Both the position numbers and the translations under genes were made by a program. Below, piece after piece: positions 28,769-40,000 of a DNA stretch of 64,000 nt (positions within the stretch are counted from its first letter, which is position 1; each line of letters begins with the position of its first letter). The notes beneath the pieces were generated by a model. It was not told where the DNA came from, made no database searches, and was given only the letters and a program-made list of their open reading frames with translations. This stretch comes from Amblyomma americanum (taxonomy: Eukaryota > Arthropoda > Arachnida > Ixodida > Ixodidae), in contig NC_135500.1 of assembly GCF_052857255.1 (NCBI RefSeq), forward strand, positions 101,765,394 through 101,829,393. Reading direction: 5' to 3'.

Positions 28769-31700
28769 TTATATACGTGCGGCAGGACGTCAAGCACGCA
28801 TTCTTCGGCTCGACGGCGGCTATATCTGACGCCCAGGAGTGCGTGGTGGTGACAGTGCGCGTCGGTCTTGTTGACACGTCGGTGGCCAGTGTTTATGTGC
28901 GTCCACCATAGTGCGTGGGGCAGTGCGCGCCACTCCACGCGTGGAGATGACCTGCGGGACGCAGCAATGCAGCTGGGACTCACCCCTTTGAACATCGGCG
29001 AGCCGACCTTTTGACTACGCGGAACAACGGGCTCCTGTATCGACGTTGCCTTCGCATCCAGAGGCATCGAGGCGACATGGCACCGATCACCATCTCTCTG
29101 GGGCTCGGATAATTACTCCATCCTAATCGAACCCACTGCTTTGGAGGCGCGCCCCAAACGTGCCTACTCCATTACCAACTTGAGTGCGTTCAGGAGGGCG
29201 GTCGACGAGGCGGCGGCCACTGGCGCAGATTTCTTTTCAAGTCAAGTCCGAAGCGCTCTCGCAGCCACCCAACAAGCAGAGGTAAGGGCAGGGCAGCGCA
29301 CACCTGATATGAAGCTGCTCAATCATCGCGAGGAGAGAGATCGCGCAGAGCGACGGGCGCGACGAACTGACAGACTGGACTGTCTACAATCATTTGGACG
29401 CGGCTGCACGCCGTCACGCCAAGAAGTTATACCGTCGGCACTGGGCTTCACCATGTCAAAGGATGGAGGAAGATGTCAGCTCGCGGAAGCTGTTTGACAC
29501 CCTGCGGCGCATCACCGAACCACAGGCAAACCGTCAACTGCTGGCCGCCCTCGCAATCTCCAGCGGGCTCAGCTTTGAAGAGCTGGCAGAGCGGTTTGCC
29601 GATCGGTTCGCGCCGCCCTGCCCCGCAAACGCAGCTAACATAGCTGCTCCTGAGAGCCCCAGAAGCGACGCCAGTCCCTTGCCCGTCGCATCGGAAGGTC
29701 CATGTGATGTCCCGTTCACCGCGGCGGAACTGAACAATACGCTGCAGCGCTGCCGCCCCCGCTCGGCGCCCGGACCGGACGGGGTGGCTTACCAGATGCT
29801 GCGAAACCTGAATGCGCAGCAACGAGAGATCCTCCTGCAGCTGATAAGCCTGGTGTGGGAACGCGGGGAGCTACCGGAGGATTGGCGAACCGCGGTCGTT
29901 TGTCCCATCCAAAAGGCAGGGCGCTCACCTACGGAGCTGAGCGGAAACCGGGAAGTGGCATTAACATTGGTGGCAGGTAAGCTCATAGAGCTTATGGCTT
30001 TGCAGCGTCTGAACGAGCGGGCTGCGGAGGCTGATTTGTTTGACGAGCGGCAGACGGGTTTCCGTGGGATGCAGTGCACGGCTGATTCTATATCGGACGT
30101 TGTTACAGTGCTGGGGCATGCCAGGGCGGCAGACCAGGTTGCGCTGCTGCTACTAATGGACGTTTCGGGCGCTTTTGACAACGTTCATCGCGCACCAATT
30201 CTCGCGGTGCTTGAGGGGGCCGGAGTGAGCGGGCGCCTATTGCGATACGTTCATGGCTTCCTGAGCGGGCGCACCGTGCGCGTACGAGTAGGGGGTAAGC
30301 TCTACAAGCCTCGCCCGGTGGACATGGGCGCGCAACAGGGCTCGGTCTTATCACCATTTCTCTTTAATGTGGCGATTTCGGTGGTGCCGGCCTCCCTCTC
30401 CACGAGCGACAGACACCATGTGTACATGTCCGTATATACAGACGACATTGCTCTGTGGTGCCGGGGACCACCGGGCGAGGTGTTCAGCGTGCGGGGATGC
30501 CTTCAGGGAGCCCTGACCGCAATCGATGTCAGCTTGCGCGGCCTTCGTCTCTCGCTGAGCACGGACAAGCTGGTGGCCATGGGCTGCGTTTCGCGCTCGC
30601 GCGCACACTTGCGCCACTCTCACTGGACGGGACTCCAGTTCCTTGGCGTAAATCGGTGCGGTACCTTGGCCTGGACATCGATTGGCGCCTTTCCTTCCGC
30701 CCCGCGGCGACCAAGGCCTGTCTGCAGATGAAGAGGATCGCCGCCGCCGTGCACAAGCTCACCGCTCGAAGCCAGGGCATGTCCCAGCAAGCCGCGCTGC
30801 GGCTCAAGAATGCCGCATCTTTGGAGGCGGTGCTCTATGTGCTGCCGATTGCCGCGGTGCGCAAGCCGTGCTGGAAGAAACTCAAGCTTCAGCACCACAA
30901 GTCCCTGCGCGTGAGCCTAGGCCTGCCCAATAACTCGCAGTGTGCCGCAACGTTGGCCGATGTACGAGCGTGGCCACTTGAGCTCCAAGCAGCACGCAGG
31001 GGACTGAATCACATCGACCGGCTTCACTGCTGCAGCGTATACGCTCGCACCCGCGCTCACGAATCGGTGCGGCGCCCTTCGGGTATTAGCAATTGACACT
31101 AGGGCCACCCCCCCTACGTCTCCTCCGCGCCCTTGCCTGCTGCTTCGAAGGTACAGCGAGAGATCGTCGGCATTGCGGGAAAGCGGAGCACACTCCACTG
31201 TGCTGTGCAGCAGCTGGCCAGAGCCGTCATACACGAAGAGCTCCAGGACCATCTCCTCGTGTACACCGACGGCTCAGTTGCCCGCGACAGCTGCCCCTTG
31301 CTGCGGCGGCCACCATCCCCGCCCTGCGACTGCACAGCCAGCAACACGCAACCTTCCTGGGCTCCTCCACCACGGCGGAGTTGATGAGGATCCGGCTCGG
31401 GCTGGGCCTGCTGCTCACCCTCGGCCCTCCGCCACCCAGGAGTGCTCTGCTGTGCGACTCCCGCGCCGCCCTCAGCCGCCTGCAATCTGACGGCCACGGT
31501 ACCCCACTAGTGCGGGAAATTCGCTCGCGCATCGAGCGCCTCGCGCAGAGAGGTTGTGCCGTGCGTGCACAGTTTGTGCCCGGTCACTGCGGCATCGCCG
31601 GCAACGAAGAAGCTGACGACCTCGCGACCGCTGCACACCAACTACCTGCCAGCGATCTGCCCCTGGCGCTGGAGGACGTGCGTGCGGCCATTCACGACCA

Positions 31701-32100
31701 TCTCCGAAAGCAGCACCCCGACCCACGCATCGCGGGAGGTGAGCGCATCGACAGTGTCACCGGCTGTCGCGCACTTACACGGTCACAACGTGCAATGATC
31801 CTCGGCGCGCGCATTGGCTGCGTGTGGCCCGGGGAACGACGGGTGCGTCACGGAATCGCGACGAGTGATGTGTGTGACGGATGCGGTGCAGTGGAAACAC
31901 TAGAACATCTGCTCCTTCGCTGCTCCGCGTTCGCCGATGCTCGTCGCGATATGCTCGCGGTCTATAGGGCGCAGGGCATACTACCAGACTCCATCAAGAC
32001 GCTATTGTGGCCGCAGGGCAGTGCGCGCACTCGTGAGCGAACTTTGGTGAGCCTCTGTGCATTCCTCGAACACACGGGCTTGACGTCCCGTCTGTTCTCC
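28769..32100 (+). pseudogene. LINE-A copy 1: ORF2 nuclease end, RT, RNase H
   Basis: The nuclease end shows SLWGSDNYSILIEPTAL near 29095 (catalytic SDH changed to SDN). RT (29394-30731) has RSAPGPDGVAYQML, DERQTGFRG, MDVSGAFDNVH (motif A, near 30160), QQGSVLSPFLFNVAI and a catalytic box YTDD (30435-30446) in place of YADD. The connector is in another frame (30455-31096). RNase H (31093-32100) has VYTDGSVARDS near 31260, CDSRAALSRL, VPGHCGIAGNEEADDLA near 31580, and the terminal zinc block CDGCGAVETLEHLLLRC near 31873. About 80 bases of nuclease are deleted near 28910. Frameshifts near 30640 and 31095, plus nested insertions, make it dead. Confidence 0.85.
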
Positions 32101-35100
32101 AACACGAGTCGGAAATTCGATTCAACGAGATACTTGCCCGGACCTCACATTTACACGCAACATACGCCATGCCGACTGGCTGAATACAGAGGACACTCTG
32201 GGTAGTGATCACTGTATAATCAACACCACCATTTACATGCGTCCCCTGAAACGCCCACTAACACAAGCTCGTGTACCGGACTGGACGACTTTCCGCACAT
32301 CTCTACCTATCGTAGATCCCCTCCAGTCGGGATACGACGCATGGTCCAAATCGCTCACGTCTACACTCACGCAACACGAGAAGCAGATACAGCTCACAGA
32401 AACACAAACGGACGTGGACAACCACTTGCTCCACCTTTGGGAGGCCCGCCGCAGCCTCACCAAACGATGGAAGAAACAGAAACATAACAGACGCCTAAAG
32501 AAACGCATCCTCGAACTCACACAACAAGCAGCGGAATATGCTACTCAGCTAGCCGACACTAACTGGGTGGACCGGTGCAACGCGGCTGCGCGCCAGATGT
32601 CTGGCCGCAACACGTGGCGCCTATTCCGCGCTCTCATCGATCCAATACAAACACGCACGGAAACCCAACGCCACTTACATAGGGCATTGCACAACTTTAC
32701 AGGAACGACAACACAGCTAGCGCACACGCTCAGGGATCGATACCTTTGTACCACTAAGGACCCCCGGCAGGCGGCGTACTCGTATGCAGGCGAAGAGAAC
32801 GCGGAGCTGGACAAGCCGTTCCAGCTCCACGACCTCCGGGCGGCCTTAAGCAAGATGAAGCGGGGCACTGCACCTGGGCGCGACAAGGTTACGGTCAAGC
32901 TTTTGGCCAACCTTCCCGACGCAGCCTACACCGCGCTCCTCAAATACATCAATAGCATTTGGGACGGAGAGACTCCTCTCCCTCTCGATTGGAAATCGGC
33001 TCTCGTGACCTTCATTCCGAAGGCCGGCAAACCTATCGATGTGGAGAACCTTCGCCCCATCTCTCTGACGTCTTGTGTCGGCAAGCTGATGGAGACGATG
33101 GTGCGCGACAGACTCTCCGATTATCTCGAAACACAGCACATTTTCGCGGACACCATGTTCGGTTTTCGTCCTCACAAGTCAGCACAGGATATACTTCTGC
33201 AGCTCCACCACGACATCTTAGATCCTGTCGAATGTCCCCAAAACGACAAGGTGGTCCTGGCCTTGGATCTTAAAGGCGCATTCGACAACGTCAAACATGC
33301 AGTAATCCTGGACCACCTCAGTGACACCAACTGTGGCCACAAAACATTCCATTACATAAGTCAATTTCTTACAGACCGTCAAGCCTATATACGCATACAA
33401 GATGCGGAACACGGGCCATACACCATCGGCTCGAGGGGAACACCTCAAGGCGCGGTCCTGTCTCCCCTGCTCTTCAATTTGGCAATGCTTCGCCTTCCCT
33501 CCAAATTGTCTTCTCTGCCCGCGATACATCACGCTCTTTATGCGGATGACATTACAATCTGGGCCACGCAAGGCAACCTGGGCCACATGGAGTCCTGCCT
33601 GCAAGCAGCAGCGACCCTAGTCGACGACTACGCGGCCTACTGCGGACTCCAGTGCGCCCCAGCTAAATCAGAATTTGTGCACTTACGTCCCTCCCCCCGG
33701 GACACAACTCCGCTTCGCATCAGTCTCCCCTCGGGACCGATCCGGGAGGCCAAGGAGATCCGCGTCCTTGGCCTCTTCATACACCACCAACGCAGAGTCG
33801 ACACCACCATAGCCAAACTTCGCACGGTGGGAGACCAGGTGGGCCGAATGGTCCGCCGGGTCTCAAACAAGCGGGGCGGATTACGAAGCAAGGATGCACT
33901 GCGGCTTGCCCATGCTTTCGTAACGAGTAGAATCCTCTACTCAACTCCCTACTTGCACCTGCGCAAACATGATGATGACCAACTGGAGGTCATCCTGCGG
34001 AAAGTCATCAAGCGGGCTCTCGATCTTCCGATCGCCACGTCCAACCAGAGGCTTCTGGCCTTGGGCGTGGTGAACACATTTCGGGAGCTTCGAGAGGCCC
34101 ACTTATGCAACCAATACACGCGTCTTGCACAGACCACGTCCGGTCGCCGCCTCTTGGACCGGCTACACATCAAACACGACTACCACATTGAGGAAAGGGA
34201 GAGAGTGCCAGAACCCTGGAGACGCGCCCTCCGGGTCCGACCCCTTCCCCGCAACATGTCCAGTGAAGACCATAGCGGTCGTCGCCAGGCGCGCGCGGAA
34301 GCGTTGGCGCGATACTATGGTAACCAAGAACATGTGTATTACGTGGACGTTGCCGGCCCACACCACGGGGGGTGGTACACGGCCGCAGTCGTACACAACA
34401 CAAACACAGTTAACGGGCTCACTTTCAAAGCCTACAGCGCAACACACGCGGAGGAAATTGCCATTGCTCTGGCTCTCACGAATCCCAAGTCAAAACACAT
34501 CATCACCGACTCGCGAGGGGCCTGTCGGAACTACGAGTTGGGCTGGGCTCCCCCGCTTGCCTGGCGCATACTGGAATATCGCTGTCGATCTGAAGATCCA
34601 ACTCCACGCAACCTGATTTGGGCCCCCGGTCACCAGGGCCTCCAGGGAAACGAACAGGCCGATCAGGCCGCCCGCGCACTCTCTCCCCGGGCTATCTCCC
34701 TGTCCTTGGAAGGGTACTCCCAATCAGACAATCTGGCCATTACATTCAAACAAATCACCGATTACTACAAGGAGGAGCACCGGCGCTACCCGGCCCCTTG
34801 TAAGGGTCTGGATCGCGCTGACGAGCGCCTCCTCATCAAAATTCTCACTAACACTGTACTGTGCCCGGCGGTGCTTAAACACTTCAACACATCCTTTGAT
34901 GGCACGTGCCAGTTCTGTGGGGAGGTGTCTGACACCTTCCACATGGTTTGGGCGTGTCAATCTAACCCATCTATCCCCCCCAACCCCAACCCCACCAGAG
35001 AGGACTGGGAGGCGGCCCTGCTCGGCTGTCAAGACCTGAAGAGCCAAAAGGCCTTGGTTCAACGGACGCGGGCGGCGTTGCTTGCCAATGGGGCCCCGGA

Positions 35101-35212
35101 ATAGGGGCTCCACCTAGTACTGTGAGGGGAAAGGGCCAATAGGGTCCTACCCCAATCACCTTTCTGTAAAAAAATTTATTGCTTATAAATGTTTTTCACC
35201 ACCACCACCACC
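32101..35212 (+). mobile_element. LINE-B (I-group), 5'-truncated, inserted in LINE-A
   Basis: The host LINE breaks at ..CTGTTCTCC (32100) and resumes at GTCAGGTAGTTACAC (35213). The minus-strand LINE-A copy reads straight through this point (CTGTTCTCCGTCAGGTATTTA). The inserted element begins within its nuclease and ends with a short 3' UTR (35105-35196) and an ACC-repeat tail. No target duplication longer than 1-2 bases is visible. Confidence 0.85.
32102..35104 (+). CDS. LINE-B ORF2: nuclease end, RT, RNase H
   Basis: An uninterrupted frame of about 1000 codons; its own start lies in the lost 5' part (first Met 32237). The nuclease end shows CPDLTFT, then HADWLNTEDTLGSDHCII (32130-32220, catalytic SDH intact). 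RT residues counted from Met 32237: LALDLKGAFDNV about 340, RGTPQGAVLSPLLF about 396-409, YADD about 435-438. RNase H has its full acid set: YVDVAG about 702, HAEEIAIALAL about 735, TDSRGA about 757, APGHQGLQGNEQADQAARA about 795. The zinc block CQFCGEVSDTFHMVWAC is near 890. RNase H removes template RNA during second-strand synthesis. The intact frame suggests a recent insertion. Confidence 0.9.
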   Translation, partial: TRVGNSIQRDTCPDLTFTRNIRHADWLNTEDTLGSDHCIINTTIYMRPLKRPLTQARVPDWTTFRTSLPIVDPLQSGYDAWSKSLTSTLTQHEKQIQLTETQTDVDNHLLHLWEARRSLTKRWKKQKHNRRLKKRILELTQQAAEYATQLADTNWVDRCNAAARQMSGRNTWRLFRALIDPIQTRTETQRHLHRALHNFTGTTTQLAHTLRDRYLCTTKDPRQAAYSYAGEENAELDKPFQLHDLRAALSKMKRGTAPGRDKVTVKLLANLPDAAYTALLKYINSIWDGETPLPLDWKSALVTFIPKAGKPIDVENLRPISLTSCVGKLMETMVRDRLSDYLETQHIFADTMFGFRPHKSAQDILLQLHHDILDPVECPQNDKVVLALDLKGAFDNVKHAVILDHLSDTNCGHKTFHYISQFLTDRQAYIRIQDAEHGPYTIGSRGTPQGAVLSPLLFNLAMLRLPSKLSSLPAIHHALYADDITIWATQGNLGHMESCLQAAATLVDDYAAYCGLQCAPAKSEFVHLRPSPRDTTPLRISLPSGPIREAKEIRVLGLFIHHQRRVDTTIAKLRTVGDQVGRMVRRVSNKRGGLRSKDALRLAHAFVTSRILYSTPYLHLRKHDDDQLEVILRKVIKRALDLPIATSNQRLLALGVVNTFRELREAHLCNQYTRLAQTTSGRRLLDRLHIKHDYHIEERERVPEPWRRALRVRPLPRNMSSEDHSGRRQARAEALARYYGNQEHVYYVDVAGPHHGGWYTAAVVHNTNTVNGLTFKAYSATHAEEIAIALALTNPKSKHIITDSRGACRNYELGWAPPLAWRILEYRCRSEDPTPRNLIWAPGHQGLQGNEQADQAARALSPRAISLSLEGYSQSDNLAITFKQITDYYKEEHRRYPAPCKGLDRADERLLIKILTNTVLCPAVLKHFNTSFDGTCQFCGEVSDTFHMVWACQSNPSIPPNPNPTREDWEAALLGCQDLKSQKALVQRTRAALLANGAPE

Positions 35213-35590
35213 GTCAGGTAGTTACACACAGTGACCGAACGCTCCGCGAGTTCTACCTTGAACGATTATTAACTGCACGCCCCACTCCAGTTGTAACCTA
35301 CACAGTGATGTGCGCGTGTGTGATTTAATTCCTCTAAAATGAACAAATCACGCGCACAACCTGGACACATTTCTTATTGTGTAAATAGTTTGTACATTTT
35401 ACTTCTCCTCCTGTCCTCTATTCCTGTCCCCTCACCTCTTTCATTTCATTTCTCCATTCTGCCTGCTGTCCTTTATTTCCGCTGCCCCAGCTCAGGTGCT
35501 TCAGTATCGATGGCAGATGCCGGGGCTAGCAAAAATCTTTTCCTTCCTTTATACTATTATTTTTAATAAACCACTACCACCACCACCATT
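35213..35590 (+). mobile_element. LINE-A copy 1: end of ORF2 and 3' UTR
   Basis: Resumes after LINE-B: TERSASSTLNDY-like coding end to about 35270, then a 3' UTR with TTATTGTGTAAATAGTTTG, CAGGTGCTTCAGTATCGATG and AATAAA near 35565, ending in ACC repeats. The same tail occurs at 5670-5799, 12412-12646 and, reversed, 36158-36470. Confidence 0.8.
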
Positions 35591-35654
35591 TTCAATTTAC
35601 AATTTCTTACCTGCCTCACGCCGCGGGTAAGGTCTCCACTGAAAATTGAGACAG

Positions 35655-36157
35655 CCTTTTGTCATGAATGATATTTCCACGTTACTGCAAAATGAACGCG
35701 TGTCTGGAACCAAGGTGTCAGACATAAAGTCTGGTTTATCTTTTCTGAGTGAATGTTCACTGAATGTGAGAATTTGCTTAATCCTCCAGTGGAGGTTGCT
35801 GAGAAAGAAAAATTACTACTCGCCATTTTAGCACGGCAAGATAAATTTGCCGGCGTTTTTGAAACAATCGGACGTAAAAGCAGTGCTCCCAAGCGTGTTT
35901 CAAGGAATATCAACCACCTGCAGCAGCATCGCACTTCTGTCTTTTACAGCAATACCTGCTTTCATGTTGCGGTTTTACCTATGGCTTAAACGAATTTATA
36001 GCCGATGGCGTTTATTTATACCCCAAAGATCCTGTGAGTAATTCGATAATCAAATGTATTTTGACGCCGAAAGCAATTTCTCGCGGGGTACAAACTCGCC
36101 CAAGAATCTCATGGCGTCTGTGGCCTTGACGGCTGGGTTTCGGATCCGTGGAGGCGT
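35655..36157 (+). repeat. Unclassified repeat, copy 2
   Basis: Plus-strand homologue of 8615-9470 (see there). It is wedged between the 3' ends of the two LINE-A copies, which converge on it. Short open frames in it have no motif. Confidence 0.6.
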
Positions 36158-36476
36158 GTGGTTTTTCTTAATGGTTTTTTATTAAAATAATAGTAAAAAG
36201 AAAACAAAAGATTTTTGCTAGCCCCAGCATCTGCCATCGATACAGAAGCACCTGAAATGGGGCAGCGGAAATAAAGTAAAGCAGGCAGAATGGAGCAATG
36301 AAATGAAAGAGGTGAGGGGCACGAAGAGAGGATAGGGGGAGAAATATGTAAAAACTATTTACACAATAAGACCTGTGTCCAGATTGTGCGCGTGATTATT
36401 TGATTTTAGAGGAATTAAATCACACACGCGCACAGCACTGTGTTGGTTACAACTGGAGTGGGGCGTCCAGTTATTA

Positions 36477-37076
36477 GAGAGTTTTAGTTTCACGTACGTA
36501 AGGGTTCACGTACGCAAACGTGAGAAGTCTACGTAGCCTGCACGCAGGTGGTTTGAAACCCTTATAGTTACACGTACGCGAAACACGCCGCGCATTACGC
36601 CTAGCGCCATCTACTAAGAAACACAGACACTGATTGTAGCCTAAATCATCCAAGACAAGTCTTTAAGCCAAGCCATTTATAGCGAGACGGTTGCTATGAC
36701 GACGACCAACGCTACTTCGTCAGGCTTAACAGCTGAAAAATCGCCCTTCTGTCTGAAAAACAAAAGCTATTTGTCGCTTGAAACCTTATGCGAGGGTAAG
36801 AATGGGCGAATCGAAGGCGAATACAACAGTTTAGAACACGATATCGCCTCGAGGGATTAGCGACGAAGCTGTTATCGCCGTGAAGCGGCGGGCAGGGCGC
36901 CGCCATGTTTGTCAACGCTACGTACGCAAGCAACGCAAAGACCGCAACGTAAAAATCCGAATCTCACGTACGTACGTGAAACTCGCGCCTACCCTTTGCG
37001 TTCTGCGCATGCGCACTGGTCACCCGTGAGAGCTCTACGTACGTGAAGCCTCTACGTACGTGAAACTAAAACTCTC
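36477..37076. mobile_element. 600-bp MITE-like element with 24-bp inverted termini
   Basis: The left end GAGAGTTTTAGTTTCACGTA and 4 more bases is perfectly inverted at the right end. The flanks are TATTA on both sides (36472-36476, 37077-37081). The uninterrupted target in LINE-A copy 1 (CAGTTAATAATCG in reverse) has the length expected if 5 bases were duplicated, though a TA duplication cannot be excluded. ACGTACG-type motifs recur subterminally (near 36492, 36507, 36573, 36968, 37036, 37053). GCGCATGCGC-like NRF1 sites lie near 37008. No coding capacity; a non-autonomous DNA transposon. Confidence 0.8.
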
Positions 37077-40000
37077 TATTAATCGTTCAAGGTAGATCTC
37101 GCGGAGCGTTCGGTCACTGCGTGTAAATACCTGACGGAGAACAGGCGGGCCGTCAAGCCCGTGTGTTCGAGTAATGCTTCGCTCACGAGTGCGCGCACTG
37201 CCCTGCGGCCACAATAGCGCCTTGATGGAGTCTGGTAGTATGCCCTGCGCCCTATAGGCCGCGAGCATATCGCGACGAGCATCGCCGAACGCGGAACAGC
37301 GAAGGAGCAGGTGTTCTAGTGTTTCCACTGCACCGCATTCGTCAGACACATAACTCGTCGCGATTCCGTGACTGACCCGCCGTTCCCCGGGCCACACGCA
37401 ACCAATGCGCGCACGGAGGATCATTGCACGTTGTGACCGTGTATACGCGTGACAGCCGGTGATACTGTCGATGCGCTCACATCCTGCGATGCGTGAATCG
37501 GGGTGCTGCTTTCGGAGATGGTCGTGGATGGCCGCTTGCACGTCCTCCAGCGCAAGGGGCAGATCGCTGGCAGGTAATTGATGTGCAGCGGTCGCGAGGT
37601 CGTCAGCTTCTTCGTTTCCGGCGATGCCGCAGTGACCGGGCACCCACTGTGCGCACATGGCACATGCTCTCTGCGCGAAGCGCTCGATGCGCGAGCGAAT
37701 TTCCCGCACTAGTGGGGTACCGCGGCCGTTAGATTGCAGGCGGCTGAGGGCGGCGCGGGAGTCGCACGCCAGAGCGCTCCTGGGCGGCGAAGAGCCGAGG
37801 GTGAGCAGCAGGTCTAGCCCGAGCCGGATCCCCATCAACTTCGTCGTGGTGGAGGAGCCCAGGAACGTTGCGTGTTGCTGGCTGTGCAGTCGCCGGGCGG
37901 GGATGGTAGCCGCAGCAGCAAGGGAGCAGCTGTCGCGGGCCACTGAGCCGTCGGTGTACACGAGGAGATATCCTTGAGCTCCTGGTGTATGGCGGCTCTG
38001 GCCAGATGCTGCACAGCACAGCGGGGTGTGCTCCGCTTTCCCGCAATGCCGACTATCTCTCGCTATACCTCCGAGGCAGCAGGCCAAGGCGTGCAGGAGC
38101 AGTTGGAGGGTGGGCCTTGGTCAAGTGCTCATACCAGAGCAGCGCGAACCCATTTGTGAGCGCAGGTGCGAGCGCATACTCTGCAGTAGCGAGCCGCATT
38201 CCGGTGCGCGGTGAAGCCGGTCGATGGGATTCAGTGCCCTGCGCGCTGCTTGGAGTTTAAGTGGCCACGCTCCTGCCTCGGCCAACGTCGCGGCGCACTG
38301 CGCGTTTTTTGGCAGGCCTAGGCACACGCGCAGGAACTTGCGGTGCTGGAGCTCGACTTTCTTCCAGCACGGCTTGCGCACCGTGACGAGAGGCAGCAAA
38401 TAGAGCATCGCCCCCAAAGCTGCGGCATTGTATAGCCGCGGCGCAGATTGCTGGGAGATGCCCTTGCCTCGAGCAGTGCGCTTGTGGACGGCGGCAGTGA
38501 ACCTCTTCTTCTGCAGAAAGGCCTTGGTCACCGCGGGGCGGAAGGAAAGGCGCCAGTCGATGTCCAGGCCAAGGTGTCGGAACGATTTACGCCAAGCAAT
38601 CGGAGTCCCGTCCAGTGACAGTGGCGCAAGGTGCGCGCGCGAGCGCGAAACGCAGGCCATGGCCACCAATTTGTCCGCGCTCAGCGACAGACCAAGGACG
38701 CGCAAGCTGGCATCGATTGCGGTCAGGGCTCCCTGAAGGCACCCCCGCACGCGGAACGCCTCGCCCGGTGGTCCCCGGCACCACCGAGCTATGTCGTCTG
38801 CATATATGGACATGTGCACATGGTGTCGGCCGCTCACGCGGAGGGAGGCCGGCACCACAGACATGGCCACATTAAACAGAAATGGTGATAAGACAGAGCC
38901 CTGCGGCACACCCACGTGTACCGGGCGAGGCTTGGAGAGCTTACCACCTACTCGTACGCGCATGGTGCGCACGCTAAGGAAGCCATGAACGTATCGCGAG
39001 AATTGGTGCGCGGTGAACGTTGTCAAAAGCGCCCGAAACGTCCAGCAGCAGCAGCAGCAGCGCAAGCCGGCCCGCCGCCCTGGCACGCTCCAGCGCCGCA
39101 ACAACGTCAGATACAGAACCAGCCGCGCACCGCACCCCACGGAAACCTGTCTGCCGCTCGTAAAAGTAATCAGCCTCCGCAGCCCGCTCGTTCGGACGCC
39201 GCAACGCCACAGGCTCCATGAGCCCACCTGCCGCCGATGCCAATGCCACCGGCCGGCATCCGCCCAGCTTCGCAAGCGGGCGCCCCGCCCCTAGGACGGG
39301 ACAAACGACCGCGGCTCGCCAACCCTCCGGCAGCTCTCCGTGCCCCCACACCAGGCCGATCCGCTGCAGGAGGATCCGCTGCCGCTGCGCACCCAAGACT
39401 CGCAGGTTCCTGCACGCCACCCCGCCCGGTCCGGGCGCCGAACGGCGGCCGCTGCGCCGCAGCGCCGCAGCGCACCGCCCAGCATCGTCGCGGTGAACGG
39501 CGCACCACACGGACTCTCCGAGGCGGCGGGCGAGGGACCGGCGTCACCCCAGGGGCCCCCAGGAGCAGCCATGCCTGCTGAGCCCGCTGGGCCGGGTGGC
39601 GCGAATCGATCGGCGAACCGCTCCGCCAGCCCCCCAAAGCTGAGCCCACCGAAGACCGCGAAGGCGGTCAGCGTCAGCCGCCCGCGGCTCGGCGACGCGT
39701 CGCAGGGTGCCAAACAGCCTCTGCGAGCCGACACCCTCCTCCATCTGTCGGCACAGCGAAGCCCACCGCCGGCGGCACAGCTTGCTGGCGCGGCGGCGCG
39801 CCGCCGCGCCCAATCTGCTGCAGACAGTCCAGTCAACACCCCCGCCAGTGTGCCGCGCTCACCGCCCCGCGCATATTGAGCAGCTTCATATCAGGTGTGG
39901 GCTGCCCTGCCCTTACCTCTGCTTGTTGGGTGGCTGCGAGAGCGCTTCGGACTAGACTTGAAAAGAAATCTGCGCCAGTGGCCGCCGCCTCGTCGACCAC

